From assembly GCA_043801935.1 (NCBI GenBank), contig JAZDLO010000093.1, positions 1-9,229 of the forward strand: DNA of 9,229 nt. The letters are read 5' to 3'. Below, one piece after another: positions 1 to 6,583 of the stretch. The position numbers were made by a program, and so were the translations under genes. Under the pieces are notes generated by a model that had not been told where the DNA came from, searched no databases, and saw only the letters and a program-made list of their open reading frames with translations. Each line of letters begins with the position of its first letter. Within the stretch, counting starts at the first letter, position 1. The DNA comes from JAZDLO01 sp043801935 (GTDB lineage Bacteria; Actinomycetota; Thermoleophilia; RBG-16-64-13).

Positions 1-507
1 CCCTCCCTCGACCCGGCCGACAAGCGGCTGGCCGTGATGACCGAGGATCATCCCTTGGAGTATGCCGCTTTCGAGGGGACCATCCCCGAAGGGGAATACG
101 GGGGCGGGACCGTGATGCTGTGGGATTTCGGTTGGTGGGAATCGGACGTGGCCTGGATGAACGAAGGGAAGGGCCGTGCGGCGGCGAGCCGGGGAGCGCC
201 CCGCGCGGCCCGGGGAAGCGCCGACCCCGGCCCCTCCGCGGATTCAGCAGCCGCAGTGGATGCTAAGGCGGCGACAGATGCCGAGGCGGATCTCGCCCGG
301 GGCGAGCTGAAGTTCATCATCCATGGGCAGAAGCTGTCCGGCAGTTGGGCGCTCGTGCAGATGAAAGGCCGGGGAGTCAAGAACTGGTTGCTGCTGAAAC
401 ACCGGGACGAAGCCGCCCGGCCCGGCTCGGACGTCGAGCAAGAGGCGCCCGACTCGGTGGCCACCGGCCGCTCTCTGGACGAGATCGCTGCGGACGAGGC
501 GAGCTAG
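1..507 (+). CDS. LigD-type 3'-phosphoesterase (PE) domain protein, 5'-truncated by the window edge
   Basis: The reading frame is open from base 1 and gives 168 residues up to TAG at 505-507. The start SLDPADKRLAV, then EDHPLEY (residues 15-21), GTIPEGEYGGGTV (26-38) and, later, GELKF, GSWALVQMKGRG and KNWLLLKHRDE are the signature blocks of the LigD PE domain. This Mn-dependent nuclease/phosphatase cleans 3' ends during bacterial NHEJ. His17 of DHPLEY matches a known active-site His of the family; the upstream catalytic His/Asp block lies outside the window. The tail SVATGRSLDEIAAD is the linker that in fused LigD proteins leads from PE into the next domain, yet here a stop follows. Residues about 57-96 are an Ala/Gly/Arg/Asp-rich low-complexity insertion where the family normally has a short loop. 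The polymerase module starts 4 nt later, so the two are almost surely one operon. Whether a ligase domain precedes the PE part cannot be seen. Confidence 0.9.
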   Translation, partial: PSLDPADKRLAVMTEDHPLEYAAFEGTIPEGEYGGGTVMLWDFGWWESDVAWMNEGKGRAAASRGAPRAARGSADPGPSADSAAAVDAKAATDAEADLARGELKFIIHGQKLSGSWALVQMKGRGVKNWLLLKHRDEAARPGSDVEQEAPDSVATGRSLDEIAADEAS

Positions 508-511
508 AGCT

Positions 512-1468
512 ATGCCGTCGCAACGCCCGCCATCCGGGCCGGAGGCTCCCACCTTCCGGCTGGGCGCCAAGGAGGTGACCTTCACCCACCTCGACCGCAT
601 CTACTACCCCGACCCCGGCTACACCAAGGCCGAGGTGATCGACTACTACCTGCGCGTCGCTCCCTACCTCCTCCCCCACATCAAGCATAGGCCGCTGACC
701 TTGGAGCGGTGGCCCGAGGGGGTAGAAGACGAATCGTTTTTCCAGAAGAATGCTTCTTCCTATTTCCCTTCCTGGTTGCGCACCTTCCCGGTGGAACGCA
801 AGGATCACCAGAAGATCGTGCATTACCCCCTGGTGGACGATGAGGCCGACCTACTCTACCTGGTCAATCAGGGGACGATCACGTTCCACACCCAGATGTC
901 GCGGGTCGACGACCCCGAACATCCGGATCTGATGGTGCTCGACGTGGATCCGCCCGAGGTCGAGCGCGCGGGGACCGGAGGCGCCGGAAAGGGGAAGGCG
1001 CGCGAAGCGGCCGCGGCCGGATCGACGCCGTTTGAACGGGCCGCGGAGGTGGCGGTGCTACTTCGCGAGCAGCTGCGGGCGGCGGGCTGGGACCCGGTGG
1101 TCAAGACCTCCGGCAAGCGAGGGTTGCATCTGGCCTTCCCCCTGGAGGGCGACCTCGACTACACCCAGGCCCGCACCCAACTGGAGGCCTTGTTCGCGGA
1201 GGTGGCGGGCCGTAATCCTACCCTGCTCACCACCCAGATCCGCAAGAACAAGCGGGAAGGGCGCGTCTATCTGGACGCCTTGCGCATGTCGCCGGGGGCC
1301 ACCATCGTGCCGCCGTACGTGGCCCGGCCCACGCCGGAGGCGACGGTGTCCATGCCGCTGGCGTGGGAGGAGCTGGAGACCTTGCCCGACGCACGAGGGT
1401 TCACCATCAAGACCGCCCCGGCCCGGTTGGAGGAGACGGGCGATCTGTGGGCCGGGTTACTGGCATGA
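512..1468 (+). CDS. ligD: LigD-type NHEJ polymerase/primase (POL) domain protein, stand-alone
   Basis: This 318-residue protein matches the AEP-superfamily POL module of LigD, which fills gaps and adds (ribo)nucleotides at double-strand breaks with Ku. Visible motifs: RPLTLERWPEG (60-70), FFQKN (76-80), LVNQGTITFH (117-126), the catalytic pair in LMVLDVDPP (Asp144, Asp146), KTSGKRGLH (198-206), and RVYLDALR with the third metal Asp at 255, followed by GATIVPPY. Spacing from Ser200 to His206 to Asp255 equals that remembered for the Pseudomonas POL domain (S704, H710, D759). Asp144 to His206 is about 21 residues longer, which fits a Gly/Ala/Lys-rich insertion at 151-171. ATG at 512 lies 4 nt after the PE stop with only a weak purine-rich stretch before it, so translational coupling is likely. 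Length is normal for a stand-alone POL protein plus the insertion. The ligase and Ku partners are not in the window. Confidence 0.93.
   Translation: MPSQRPPSGPEAPTFRLGAKEVTFTHLDRIYYPDPGYTKAEVIDYYLRVAPYLLPHIKHRPLTLERWPEGVEDESFFQKNASSYFPSWLRTFPVERKDHQKIVHYPLVDDEADLLYLVNQGTITFHTQMSRVDDPEHPDLMVLDVDPPEVERAGTGGAGKGKAREAAAAGSTPFERAAEVAVLLREQLRAAGWDPVVKTSGKRGLHLAFPLEGDLDYTQARTQLEALFAEVAGRNPTLLTTQIRKNKREGRVYLDALRMSPGATIVPPYVARPTPEATVSMPLAWEELETLPDARGFTIKTAPARLEETGDLWAGLLA
962..1024 (+). repeat. Gly/Ala/Lys-rich in-frame insertion in the POL gene
   Basis: POL residues 151-171 (E-R-A-G-T-G-G-A-G-K-G-K and an Ala run) sit between the catalytic Asp pair and the KTSGK motif. The DNA is of the same GGN/GCN type as the repeats at 1498-1542 and 8222-8305, but shows only partial similarity to them. 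Its length accounts for the whole excess over the usual family spacing. Confidence 0.5.
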
Positions 1469-1569
1469 GAGCGGGACTGAGAGCCGCGCAGCTTGTGGGC
1501 GGCGCGGGCAGCACGGGCGGCGCTGGTAGCAGAGGCGGTGCGGAAGCCGACGAAGGGAGACCGTCATGA
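1465..1569 (+). CDS. possible 34-residue Gly/Ala-rich linker ORF coupled to both neighbours
   Basis: ATG at 1465-1467 overlaps the POL stop (ATGA at 1465-1468), and its TGA at 1567-1569 overlaps the SDR start (ATGA at 1566-1569). The product would start MRAGLRAAQL and continue as a Gly/Ala/Ser repeat (GGAGST, GGAGSR, GGA), then an acidic/charged end. I recognise no family. It may be a true small protein, a translation-coupling relay that carries ribosomes from POL to the SDR gene, or a chance reading of the repeat DNA. The exact fit at both ends is the main argument for translation; low complexity and lack of a clear ribosome binding site argue against an independent gene. Confidence 0.35.
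   Translation: MRAGLRAAQLVGGAGSTGGAGSRGGAEADEGRPS
1498..1542 (+). repeat. 18-bp tandem repeat, 2.5 units, Gly/Ala/Ser-coding
   Basis: Units lie at 1498-1515 and 1516-1533, with a partial third at 1534-1542; each begins GGCGGCGC. In the linker-ORF frame they read GGAGST, GGAGSR and GGA. Bases 1504-1520 (GCGGGCAGCACGGGCGG) match bases 8299-8283 on the minus strand with one mismatch, linking this repeat to the start of the HAD gene. Confidence 0.7.
1553..1559 (+). promoter_or_regulatory. ribosome binding site of the SDR gene
   Basis: AAGGGAG lies 6 nt before ATG at 1566. It fixes the SDR start and indicates that the gene can be initiated independently despite the ATGA overlap with the linker ORF. 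Confidence 0.7.
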
Positions 1570-2564
1570 AGATCCTGGTTTCGGGAGCTACCGGTTTCGT
1601 GGGAGGAGCGATCACCCGGCGCCTGCTCGACGCCGGGCACAATGTGCGGGCGATGAGCCGGTCGACGGGTAAGGCCATGACCGCCTTCGCCGCGACCGAA
1701 CAGGGGCGGCGGGCCCTAGCCGACGGGCGGCTGACCTTCGTTCAGGCCGACGTGACCAACCCGGTCACTCTCGCGGCAGCGGTTGAGGGTGTGGAGGCCG
1801 TCATCCAGGCCGCCCAGTTCACCGGAGCGCCGGTGGAGGACCCGGCCCAGGGACTCACGTACATGGCCGTTGACCGGGATGGGACGCTCAACCTACTCGG
1901 CGCCATCGCGCAGGTCTACAGAGAGTCGACGGCAGGGCCGGCTATGGCCCGGTTCCCCAGCGGCACGCCCCGCTTTCTCTACATGAGTGGCATCTCAGTA
2001 TCGCCCGACAGCCCATACTCATGGAACCAGGCTAAATGGCAGGCGGAGGAAGCTATCCGCGGGAGCGGCCTGGACTGGACCATCGTGCGGGGAGACTGGG
2101 CATACGGGCCGAAGGACTCGGCGCTCAACCGCATTCTGCGTTACTCCGATCGGCTGCCGTTCGTGCCGATCTTCGGCGCCGGAGAAGCTCCGCTGACCCC
2201 GCTCTTCGTGGAGGACATCGGGCGGCTGTACGTCCTTCTCATCGCTCATCCCGAGAAGGCCGCCGACACCACCTTCGGGTTGGGTGGTCCGGATACGGTC
2301 ACACTCAACCAGTTCCTCCGTCTGGCGCTCGCCGCGATGGGCCGTCGGCGACCGATCCTGCACATCCCCAAGCCGGTGGGCAAGATCCAGGGGGCGCTGA
2401 TGCAGCATCTGCCCGGGCGTCCGCTGACCCCGGACGCCGTGGACTTCGTGAGCCAGGAGGGTGCCGCCACCGAAGCCGACCGGCGACTGTTGGCGGAGAG
2501 GTTTCCGGAGTTTCGGGCGACGCCGGTGCGGGAGGGGTTGAGGTACCTGGGCAAGAGACCATGA
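1566..2564 (+). CDS. atypical NAD(P)-binding SDR / epimerase-like protein (NmrA / NDUFA9-like)
   Basis: This 332-residue Rossmann protein begins MKILVSGATGFVGG, with the dinucleotide loop G7xxG10xxG13. ADVTNP (61-66) is the usual acidic segment after the third strand, and FLYMSGISV (137-145) the strand with the SDR serine region. At the YxxxK site the protein has W153-N-Q-A-K157: the lysine is kept but the catalytic Tyr is replaced by Trp, with a Tyr two residues earlier (151). WTIVRGDWAYGPKD (171-184) and FVEDIGRLYVLL (214-225) match atypical and extended SDRs such as NmrA-like and complex I NDUFA9-like proteins. Without the Tyr, classical dehydrogenase or epimerase chemistry is doubtful; a structural, sensing or quinone/lipid-related role is possible. 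The substrate is unknown. Its place behind the NHEJ genes may be transcriptional only. Start chosen from the AAGGGAG site. Confidence 0.85.
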   Translation: MKILVSGATGFVGGAITRRLLDAGHNVRAMSRSTGKAMTAFAATEQGRRALADGRLTFVQADVTNPVTLAAAVEGVEAVIQAAQFTGAPVEDPAQGLTYMAVDRDGTLNLLGAIAQVYRESTAGPAMARFPSGTPRFLYMSGISVSPDSPYSWNQAKWQAEEAIRGSGLDWTIVRGDWAYGPKDSALNRILRYSDRLPFVPIFGAGEAPLTPLFVEDIGRLYVLLIAHPEKAADTTFGLGGPDTVTLNQFLRLALAAMGRRRPILHIPKPVGKIQGALMQHLPGRPLTPDAVDFVSQEGAATEADRRLLAERFPEFRATPVREGLRYLGKRP

Positions 2565-3040
2565 GATCTCGCCACGTTCTCTGTTGACCTCGCCTCACTC
2601 CCGGTCAACGATCCGCAATGCGCGGAATGCACCTCGCAGGGGAACAGAAAGTCGAGCCACCGTTCCGACAGCGCGGTCGCCTTGGCTCAGTTCCGAACAC
2701 CAACGGCCTTGCGTCCCCGCCCTTCCACAGGTTTGCCTCGGGAAGGCTTCTACTACTATCGGTAGATTAGCGCACATATGTTCAAAGTCCGACACAAGAG
2801 CGAAAACCATGCGTCAGACCGAACGGTGGCCTCCTTTCGAAGAGCGCAGTCCGTTCTATACTGGGACCAGGGACGGTGACCAAGGTTAATCGCCCGCGCC
2901 AGAGACTGCCGCTGCCCCGGTCAGCATCAGCCGAATCCAGCGTCGATTGGACTAGCAAGCAATTCAGTGTCGATATGAGCTTGGCCAGCGCCGAACCGAT
3001 GTCCTGGGCCGACTAGTACCGACTGTGACGAGAATCGCGC
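2565..3040. other. 476-nt convergent intergenic region, no gene recognised
   Basis: The region lies between the ends of the SDR gene (plus) and the ThiF-family gene (minus). It is clearly poorer in G+C than its surroundings (29 of 60 bases G/C in 2761-2820 by hand count). The open frames in it, 2584-2889 plus and 2595-2810 minus, give proteins with no recognisable motif or coding-like composition. I saw no tRNA, no strong rho-independent terminator and no insertion-sequence ends. A stem-loop at 2721-2746 and a direct repeat CCGACT (3009-3014, 3019-3024) are the only local structures noted. Confidence 0.6.
2721..2746. other. stem-loop in the convergent gap, possible transcript end
   Basis: CCTTCC (2721-2726) pairs with GGAAGG (2741-2746). 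Inside, AGG (2729-2731) pairs with CCT (2736-2738) around a TTTG loop, with a 2x2 internal loop. No T-tract follows on either strand, so it is not a textbook terminator. It lies about 157 nt after the SDR stop and could stabilise a 3' end. Confidence 0.3.
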
Positions 3041-4060
3041 CTACATCCCCACGTACTTGGCGTACAGCGCCTTCGCCAGCTTCTCATCCCGGGTGCCCCG
3101 GACGATGGTGCGGCCGTCGTAGAAGATGACCAACTCCTGCTCGCCCACGGGGAAACGCACCATGTGCTCGCTGCCTTCCACGGGACCCAGGGCGCTCAGA
3201 CGCTCCTTGATCTGGGCGAGCGGCATGCCCACGGCGGCGGCGTTCCAGATCTGCACCGCGTTCTGCCCACAGAGGCTGGTGACCCGGGTCCGCGGCTTTC
3301 CCTGGAGGAATTCGTAGGTACCCTGACAGGCCGGGCACTCGGCTCCGGCGAAATCCGCGAGGGCCAGCGATTCGAACGACCGTTGCCAGACGTCCAACAC
3401 CACCAACTCCCGGCTCACCGGAGCGCTTCCGATCAAGAGCTTCAGCGCCTCGGCGGCCTCCATGGACCCGATGATCCAGGGGACGGCGTTCACCACCCCG
3501 GCCGTGTCGCAGGTCATCGCCCCTCCGGCGGGGGGCGAGCTGACCATGCACCGGAAACAGGGGCGTTCGCCCGGCAGGAAGGTGGCGGTCATGCCGGAGG
3601 AACCGATGGCTCCCCCGTAGACCCACGGGATGCGCAGCTTGAGTGCCACATCGTTGATGAGGAAGCGGGTCTCGAAGTTGTCGAGCCCATCGAGGATGAC
3701 GTCGGCCCCCTCCACCAGCTTCTCCGCGTTGGTGCGGCTGAAATCGGCCACCACTCCCTCCACCTCGACCGCGGAGTTGGCCTCGCGCAGGTGCCGCTCG
3801 GCCGCGACCGCCTTGGGCAGGCCGTCTTCGATGTCGCGCTCGGTGTAGAGCAATTGGCGCTGCAGGTTGTGATACTCGATGAAGTCGCGGTCGATGATGC
3901 GCACGCGGCCCACGCCGGCCCGCACCAGCGCGCTGGAGATCACCGTGCCGAGCGCCCCGCAGCCCACCACCACGGCGAGACCCTCCCCGAGCTTGCACTG
4001 CCCCTCGGGGCCGATCCCCGGGAAGATGGTCTGCCGCGAGTATCTGTCTGGTTCCTTCAT
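3041..4060 (-). CDS. ThiF/MoeB/HesA-family E1-like adenylyltransferase
   Basis: This 339-residue protein has the bacterial E1 fold: nucleotide loop VVGCGALG (31-38), IIDRDFIEYHNLQRQ with acidic residues 57/59 and the Arg finger 68, and LDGLDN with Asp127. The zinc cysteines form two CxxC pairs (168/171 and 242/245). TCDTAGVV places Cys184 where ThiF/MoeB proteins have a conserved, reactive cysteine. Such enzymes adenylate the C-terminal Gly-Gly of a ubiquitin-like sulfur carrier so that it can become a thiocarboxylate. Residues 253-339 form an extension beyond the MoeB/ThiF core, opening with SLCGQNAVQ (Cys264) and ending DGRTIVRGT...LYAKYVG; I recall similar tails in Bacillus- and Deinococcus-type ThiF proteins. 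The gene follows cysK by 29 nt with AGGGTGG 4 nt before ATG at 4060. The frame is open upstream, but that part only mirrors cysK. Adjacent cysK and metY argue for sulfur-carrier activation in Cys/Met synthesis; thiamine or molybdopterin roles remain possible. Confidence 0.9.
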   Translation of the reverse strand: MKEPDRYSRQTIFPGIGPEGQCKLGEGLAVVVGCGALGTVISSALVRAGVGRVRIIDRDFIEYHNLQRQLLYTERDIEDGLPKAVAAERHLREANSAVEVEGVVADFSRTNAEKLVEGADVILDGLDNFETRFLINDVALKLRIPWVYGGAIGSSGMTATFLPGERPCFRCMVSSPPAGGAMTCDTAGVVNAVPWIIGSMEAAEALKLLIGSAPVSRELVVLDVWQRSFESLALADFAGAECPACQGTYEFLQGKPRTRVTSLCGQNAVQIWNAAAVGMPLAQIKERLSALGPVEGSEHMVRFPVGEQELVIFYDGRTIVRGTRDEKLAKALYAKYVGM

Positions 4061-4089
4061 GCGCCCACCCTGCTCGGCGTCCGCCGCCG

Positions 4090-5058
4090 TCACCGCACCG
4101 CCAAATACTTCTCGTTGAACAGCTCGGTGGAAAGATACCGCTCCCCGGCGTCGGGCAGGATGGCCACGATGGTCTTGCCGGCGAACTCGGGCAGGTGAGC
4201 CAACCGCACGGCCACCGCGGCAGCCGCCCCGCAGGAGATCCCGCCCAGGATGCCTTCCTCCCGGGCCAGGCGGCGGGTCATCTCCATGGCCTCCTCGTTC
4301 TCCACCGCTTCCACCCGGTCGACGATCGACAGATCGAGGTTCTCCGGGATGAATCCCGCCCCGATCCCCTGGATCTTGTGCGGTCCCGGCTTGAGCTCCA
4401 GACCGGCCAGCTTCTGGCTGATCACCGGACTGGCGGCCGGTTCCACCGCCACCGAGTAGAGAGGCCGCCCCTTGGTGACCTCGAAATAGCGGGAGACGCC
4501 GGTGATCGTCCCGCCGGTGCCCACTCCGGACACCAGCACGTCCACCTCTCCGTCGGTGTCGTCCCAGATCTCGCGACCGGTGGTCGTCTCGTGGATGGCC
4601 GGGTTGGCCGGGTTGTTGAACTGTTGAGGTAGAAAGTAGCGCTCGGGATCGCTCGCCGCCATCTCTTCGGCTGTCCTCACCGCGCCCTTCATGCCTTCGG
4701 AGCCGGGGGTCAACACCAAGTTGGCACCGAACACCGCCAGCACTTTCCGCCGCTCCAGGCTCATGGTCTCGGGCATGGTCAGGGTCAACTTGTAGCCGCG
4801 GGCGGCGCACACGTAGGCCAGGGCGATGCCGGTGTTGCCGCTGGTGGGCTCGATGATCTCGGTGTGCGGCTTGATCAGTCCCCTCTCCTCGGCGTCCCAG
4901 ATCATCGACGCCCCGATCCGGCACTTCACCGAATAGGCCGGGTTGCGTCCCTCGATCTTGCCCAGGATGTGGGCGTCGGTCTTGCCGCCCACCCGGTTCA
5001 GCCGCACGAGCGGCGTCCGCCCGATGGACAGGGAGTTGTCGCTAAATACTGTAGCCAT
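4090..5058 (-). CDS. cysK: cysteine synthase A (O-acetylserine sulfhydrylase)
   Basis: This 322-residue PLP enzyme makes cysteine from O-acetylserine and sulfide. It closely follows enterobacterial CysK over its whole length: NPAYSVKCRIGA with the PLP lysine at 45, PTSGNTG (71-77) binding the substrate carboxylate, LTMPETMS (93-100), the phosphate-binding GTGGT (180-184), KPGPHKIQGIGAGFIP (223-238) and LPDAGERYLST near the end. The ISSG block reads ISCG (274-277); the first Ser, which would contact the pyridine nitrogen, is kept. The complete CysK-type motif set argues against CysM. Translation starts within metY: its ATG (5058) precedes the metY stop by 17 nt, and AAGGAG lies inside the metY end, so the two are coupled. 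The ThiF-family gene follows 29 nt downstream. Confidence 0.96.
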   Translation of the reverse strand: MATVFSDNSLSIGRTPLVRLNRVGGKTDAHILGKIEGRNPAYSVKCRIGASMIWDAEERGLIKPHTEIIEPTSGNTGIALAYVCAARGYKLTLTMPETMSLERRKVLAVFGANLVLTPGSEGMKGAVRTAEEMAASDPERYFLPQQFNNPANPAIHETTTGREIWDDTDGEVDVLVSGVGTGGTITGVSRYFEVTKGRPLYSVAVEPAASPVISQKLAGLELKPGPHKIQGIGAGFIPENLDLSIVDRVEAVENEEAMEMTRRLAREEGILGGISCGAAAAVAVRLAHLPEFAGKTIVAILPDAGERYLSTELFNEKYLAVR

Positions 5059-6388
5059 CGTCAGCTCCTTCTTGGGAGGCTTCGAGCGCCTGGTCGAGGT
5101 CGGCGATGATGTCGTTGATGTCCTCCAGACCCACCGACACCCGGACGAGGTCGGGCGTCACTCCCGCTTTCAGTTGGTCTTCGGGTGTCAGTTGCTGGTG
5201 GGTGGTGCTGGCCGGCTGGATCACCAGGGTCTTCGCGTCCAGGACGTTCGCCAAGTGCGAGGCCAGCTTCACCGAGTTGATGAACTTCTTGCCCGCCTCG
5301 AGCCCGCCTTTGATGCCGAAGCCGAGCACCGCTCCCGGCCCCAAGGGCAGGTAGTGCTGAGCCCGTTCGTAGTCGGGATGGTCGGGGAGACCGGCGTAGT
5401 CCACCCAGCTCACGGCCGGATGGCTCTTGAGGTGCTTCGCCACCGCGAGGGCGTTGGCGGTGTGGGCGCGGGCGCGCAGAGGGAGCGTCTCCAGACCCTG
5501 GATGAAGAGCCAAGAGTTGAACGGCGAGATGACCGCGCCCAGGTCGCGGCACAGGCCGGTGCGGATCTTGAGCACGTAGGCGAGCCCGGGAGCCACCGCC
5601 TTTTCGTGGTTGCCGAACGCATCCCAGAAATTTACCCCGTGGTAGGCAAGATCTGGTTCCGTTATCTCCGGATACCTGCCGGCCGCCTTCCAGTCGAAGT
5701 CACCCTTGTCGACGATCGCCCCCCCGATAGAGGTCCCATGGCCGCCGATCATCTTGGTGAGCGAGTACACAGCGATGTCCGCGCCGAAATCGAAGGGGTT
5801 GAACAGGGGCGGGGGCGTCACCGTGTTGTCGATGATGAAAGGCAGCTTGTGCCGGTGGGCGATCTCGGCGATGGCCGAGAAGTCGTCGACGTTGCCCTTG
5901 GGATTCCCGATGGACTCCGTGTAGATGAGCCGAGTGTTCTTGTCGATGGCCAACTCGAAGTTCTCGGGGTCCCTCGAGTCCACGAATCGGGCCTCGATGC
6001 CGAACCGCTTGAGGGGGAAGCTGAACTGGGTGTACGTGCCCCCGTACAGTTTGTCCCCGGTCACGAAGTTCTGCCCGCTCGAGGTGAGGGCGGCGATGGC
6101 GTAGAAGATGGCCGCCTGGCCGGAAGCGGTCGCCACCGCACCGGCGGCGCCGTGGATGGCGGCCAGCCGCTTCTCGAGCACGTCGGTGGTGGGGTTCATG
6201 AGCCGCGTGTAGATGTTGCCGAACGCGCGGAGGGCAAACAGGTCGGCCGCGTGCTCGGTGTCGCGGAACACATAGCTGGAGGTCTGGTAGATAGGCACCG
6301 CCCGGGAGAGCGTTTCCTGATCGGGCGTGTGACCGGCATGAAGGGCCAGGGTGTCAATACCTGGTGTATGTACGTCTTGTGTTGTCAT
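5042..6388 (-). CDS. metY: O-acetylhomoserine sulfhydrylase (homocysteine synthase)
   Basis: This 448-residue member of the Cys/Met-metabolism PLP family (fold type I) condenses O-acetylhomoserine with sulfide, or a sulfur-carrier thiocarboxylate, to homocysteine. Visible: TLALHAGHTPDQ (13-24), AVPIYQTSSYVF (30-41), GNIYTRLMNPT (57-67), ATASGQAAI (87-95), YTESIGNPKG (156-165) and YSLTKMIGGHGTSIGG with the PLP lysine at 212. IGGHGTSIGG and the length (about 430-450) mark MetY rather than shorter cystathionine synthases or lyases. A longer frame to 6448 exists, but ATG at 6388 has AGAAAGG 6 nt upstream and gives the family-typical N-terminus. metY is the first sulfur gene after the Rrf2 gene and overlaps cysK by 17 nt. 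The 285-nt leader shows no recognisable SAM riboswitch. Confidence 0.95.
   Translation of the reverse strand: MTTQDVHTPGIDTLALHAGHTPDQETLSRAVPIYQTSSYVFRDTEHAADLFALRAFGNIYTRLMNPTTDVLEKRLAAIHGAAGAVATASGQAAIFYAIAALTSSGQNFVTGDKLYGGTYTQFSFPLKRFGIEARFVDSRDPENFELAIDKNTRLIYTESIGNPKGNVDDFSAIAEIAHRHKLPFIIDNTVTPPPLFNPFDFGADIAVYSLTKMIGGHGTSIGGAIVDKGDFDWKAAGRYPEITEPDLAYHGVNFWDAFGNHEKAVAPGLAYVLKIRTGLCRDLGAVISPFNSWLFIQGLETLPLRARAHTANALAVAKHLKSHPAVSWVDYAGLPDHPDYERAQHYLPLGPGAVLGFGIKGGLEAGKKFINSVKLASHLANVLDAKTLVIQPASTTHQQLTPEDQLKAGVTPDLVRVSVGLEDINDIIADLDQALEASQEGADDGYSI
5065..5070 (-). promoter_or_regulatory. ribosome binding site of cysK inside metY
   Basis: AAGGAG on the minus strand lies 6 nt before the cysK ATG and within the last codons of metY. 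It settles the cysK start and supports translation coupling. Confidence 0.8.
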
Positions 6389-6394
6389 ATCAAA

Positions 6395-6401
6395 CCTTTC
6401 T
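6395..6401 (-). promoter_or_regulatory. ribosome binding site of metY
   Basis: AGAAAGG on the minus strand, 6 nt before ATG at 6388. It decides between this start and the longer frame to 6448. Confidence 0.65.
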
Positions 6402-6453
6402 GGGGACGGCTTCACAGGTATCGCGGATCTGGTTCTTCGGAGTTCCACCTAGT

Positions 6454-6467
6454 CCGAGCTCTCTCGG
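6454..6467 (-). other. small stem-loop in the metY leader
   Basis: CCGAG (6454-6458) pairs with CTCGG (6463-6467) around a 4-nt loop, about 65 nt before the metY start. It is short and may be chance in this GC-rich DNA. Confidence 0.2.
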
Positions 6468-6583
6468 CGAAGGCGCGCATTCGGCTGCGCGAGGAGCCGT
6501 GACGGTCGCCCGAGGCCACCGACCGGCGAGCCTGGCCGCGGACGACGGGAGCGGCCGGGGCGGCTGGGACAGTCGGCACCTCC

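Noticed and set aside
2595..2810. Minus-strand frame downstream of the ThiF-family gene, considered as a sulfur carrier
   Set aside because: The product does not end in Gly-Gly and has no ubiquitin-like pattern, so it is not the missing carrier.
2584..2889. 101-codon plus-strand frame in the convergent gap
   Set aside because: No recognisable family, no clear ribosome binding site and non-coding-like composition; left as intergenic.
3164..4198. 344-codon plus-strand frame opposite the ThiF-family gene
   Set aside because: Antisense shadow, His/Gly/Asp-rich, no motif.
4061..4924. N-terminal extension of the ThiF-family frame across cysK
   Set aside because: The extension overlaps cysK in another frame and is Arg/Gly-rich nonsense; ThiF homology starts just after ATG at 4060.
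4943..6502. 519-codon plus-strand open frame opposite metY and the cysK start
   Set aside because: It mirrors metY on the other strand; its protein is rich in Arg, Val, Gly, Asp and His without motifs, as expected from the antisense of a GC-rich gene.
6389..6560. SAM riboswitch before metY
   Set aside because: I looked for SAM-I, SAM-II and SAM-IV core sequences on the minus strand and found none; a covariance search would be decisive.
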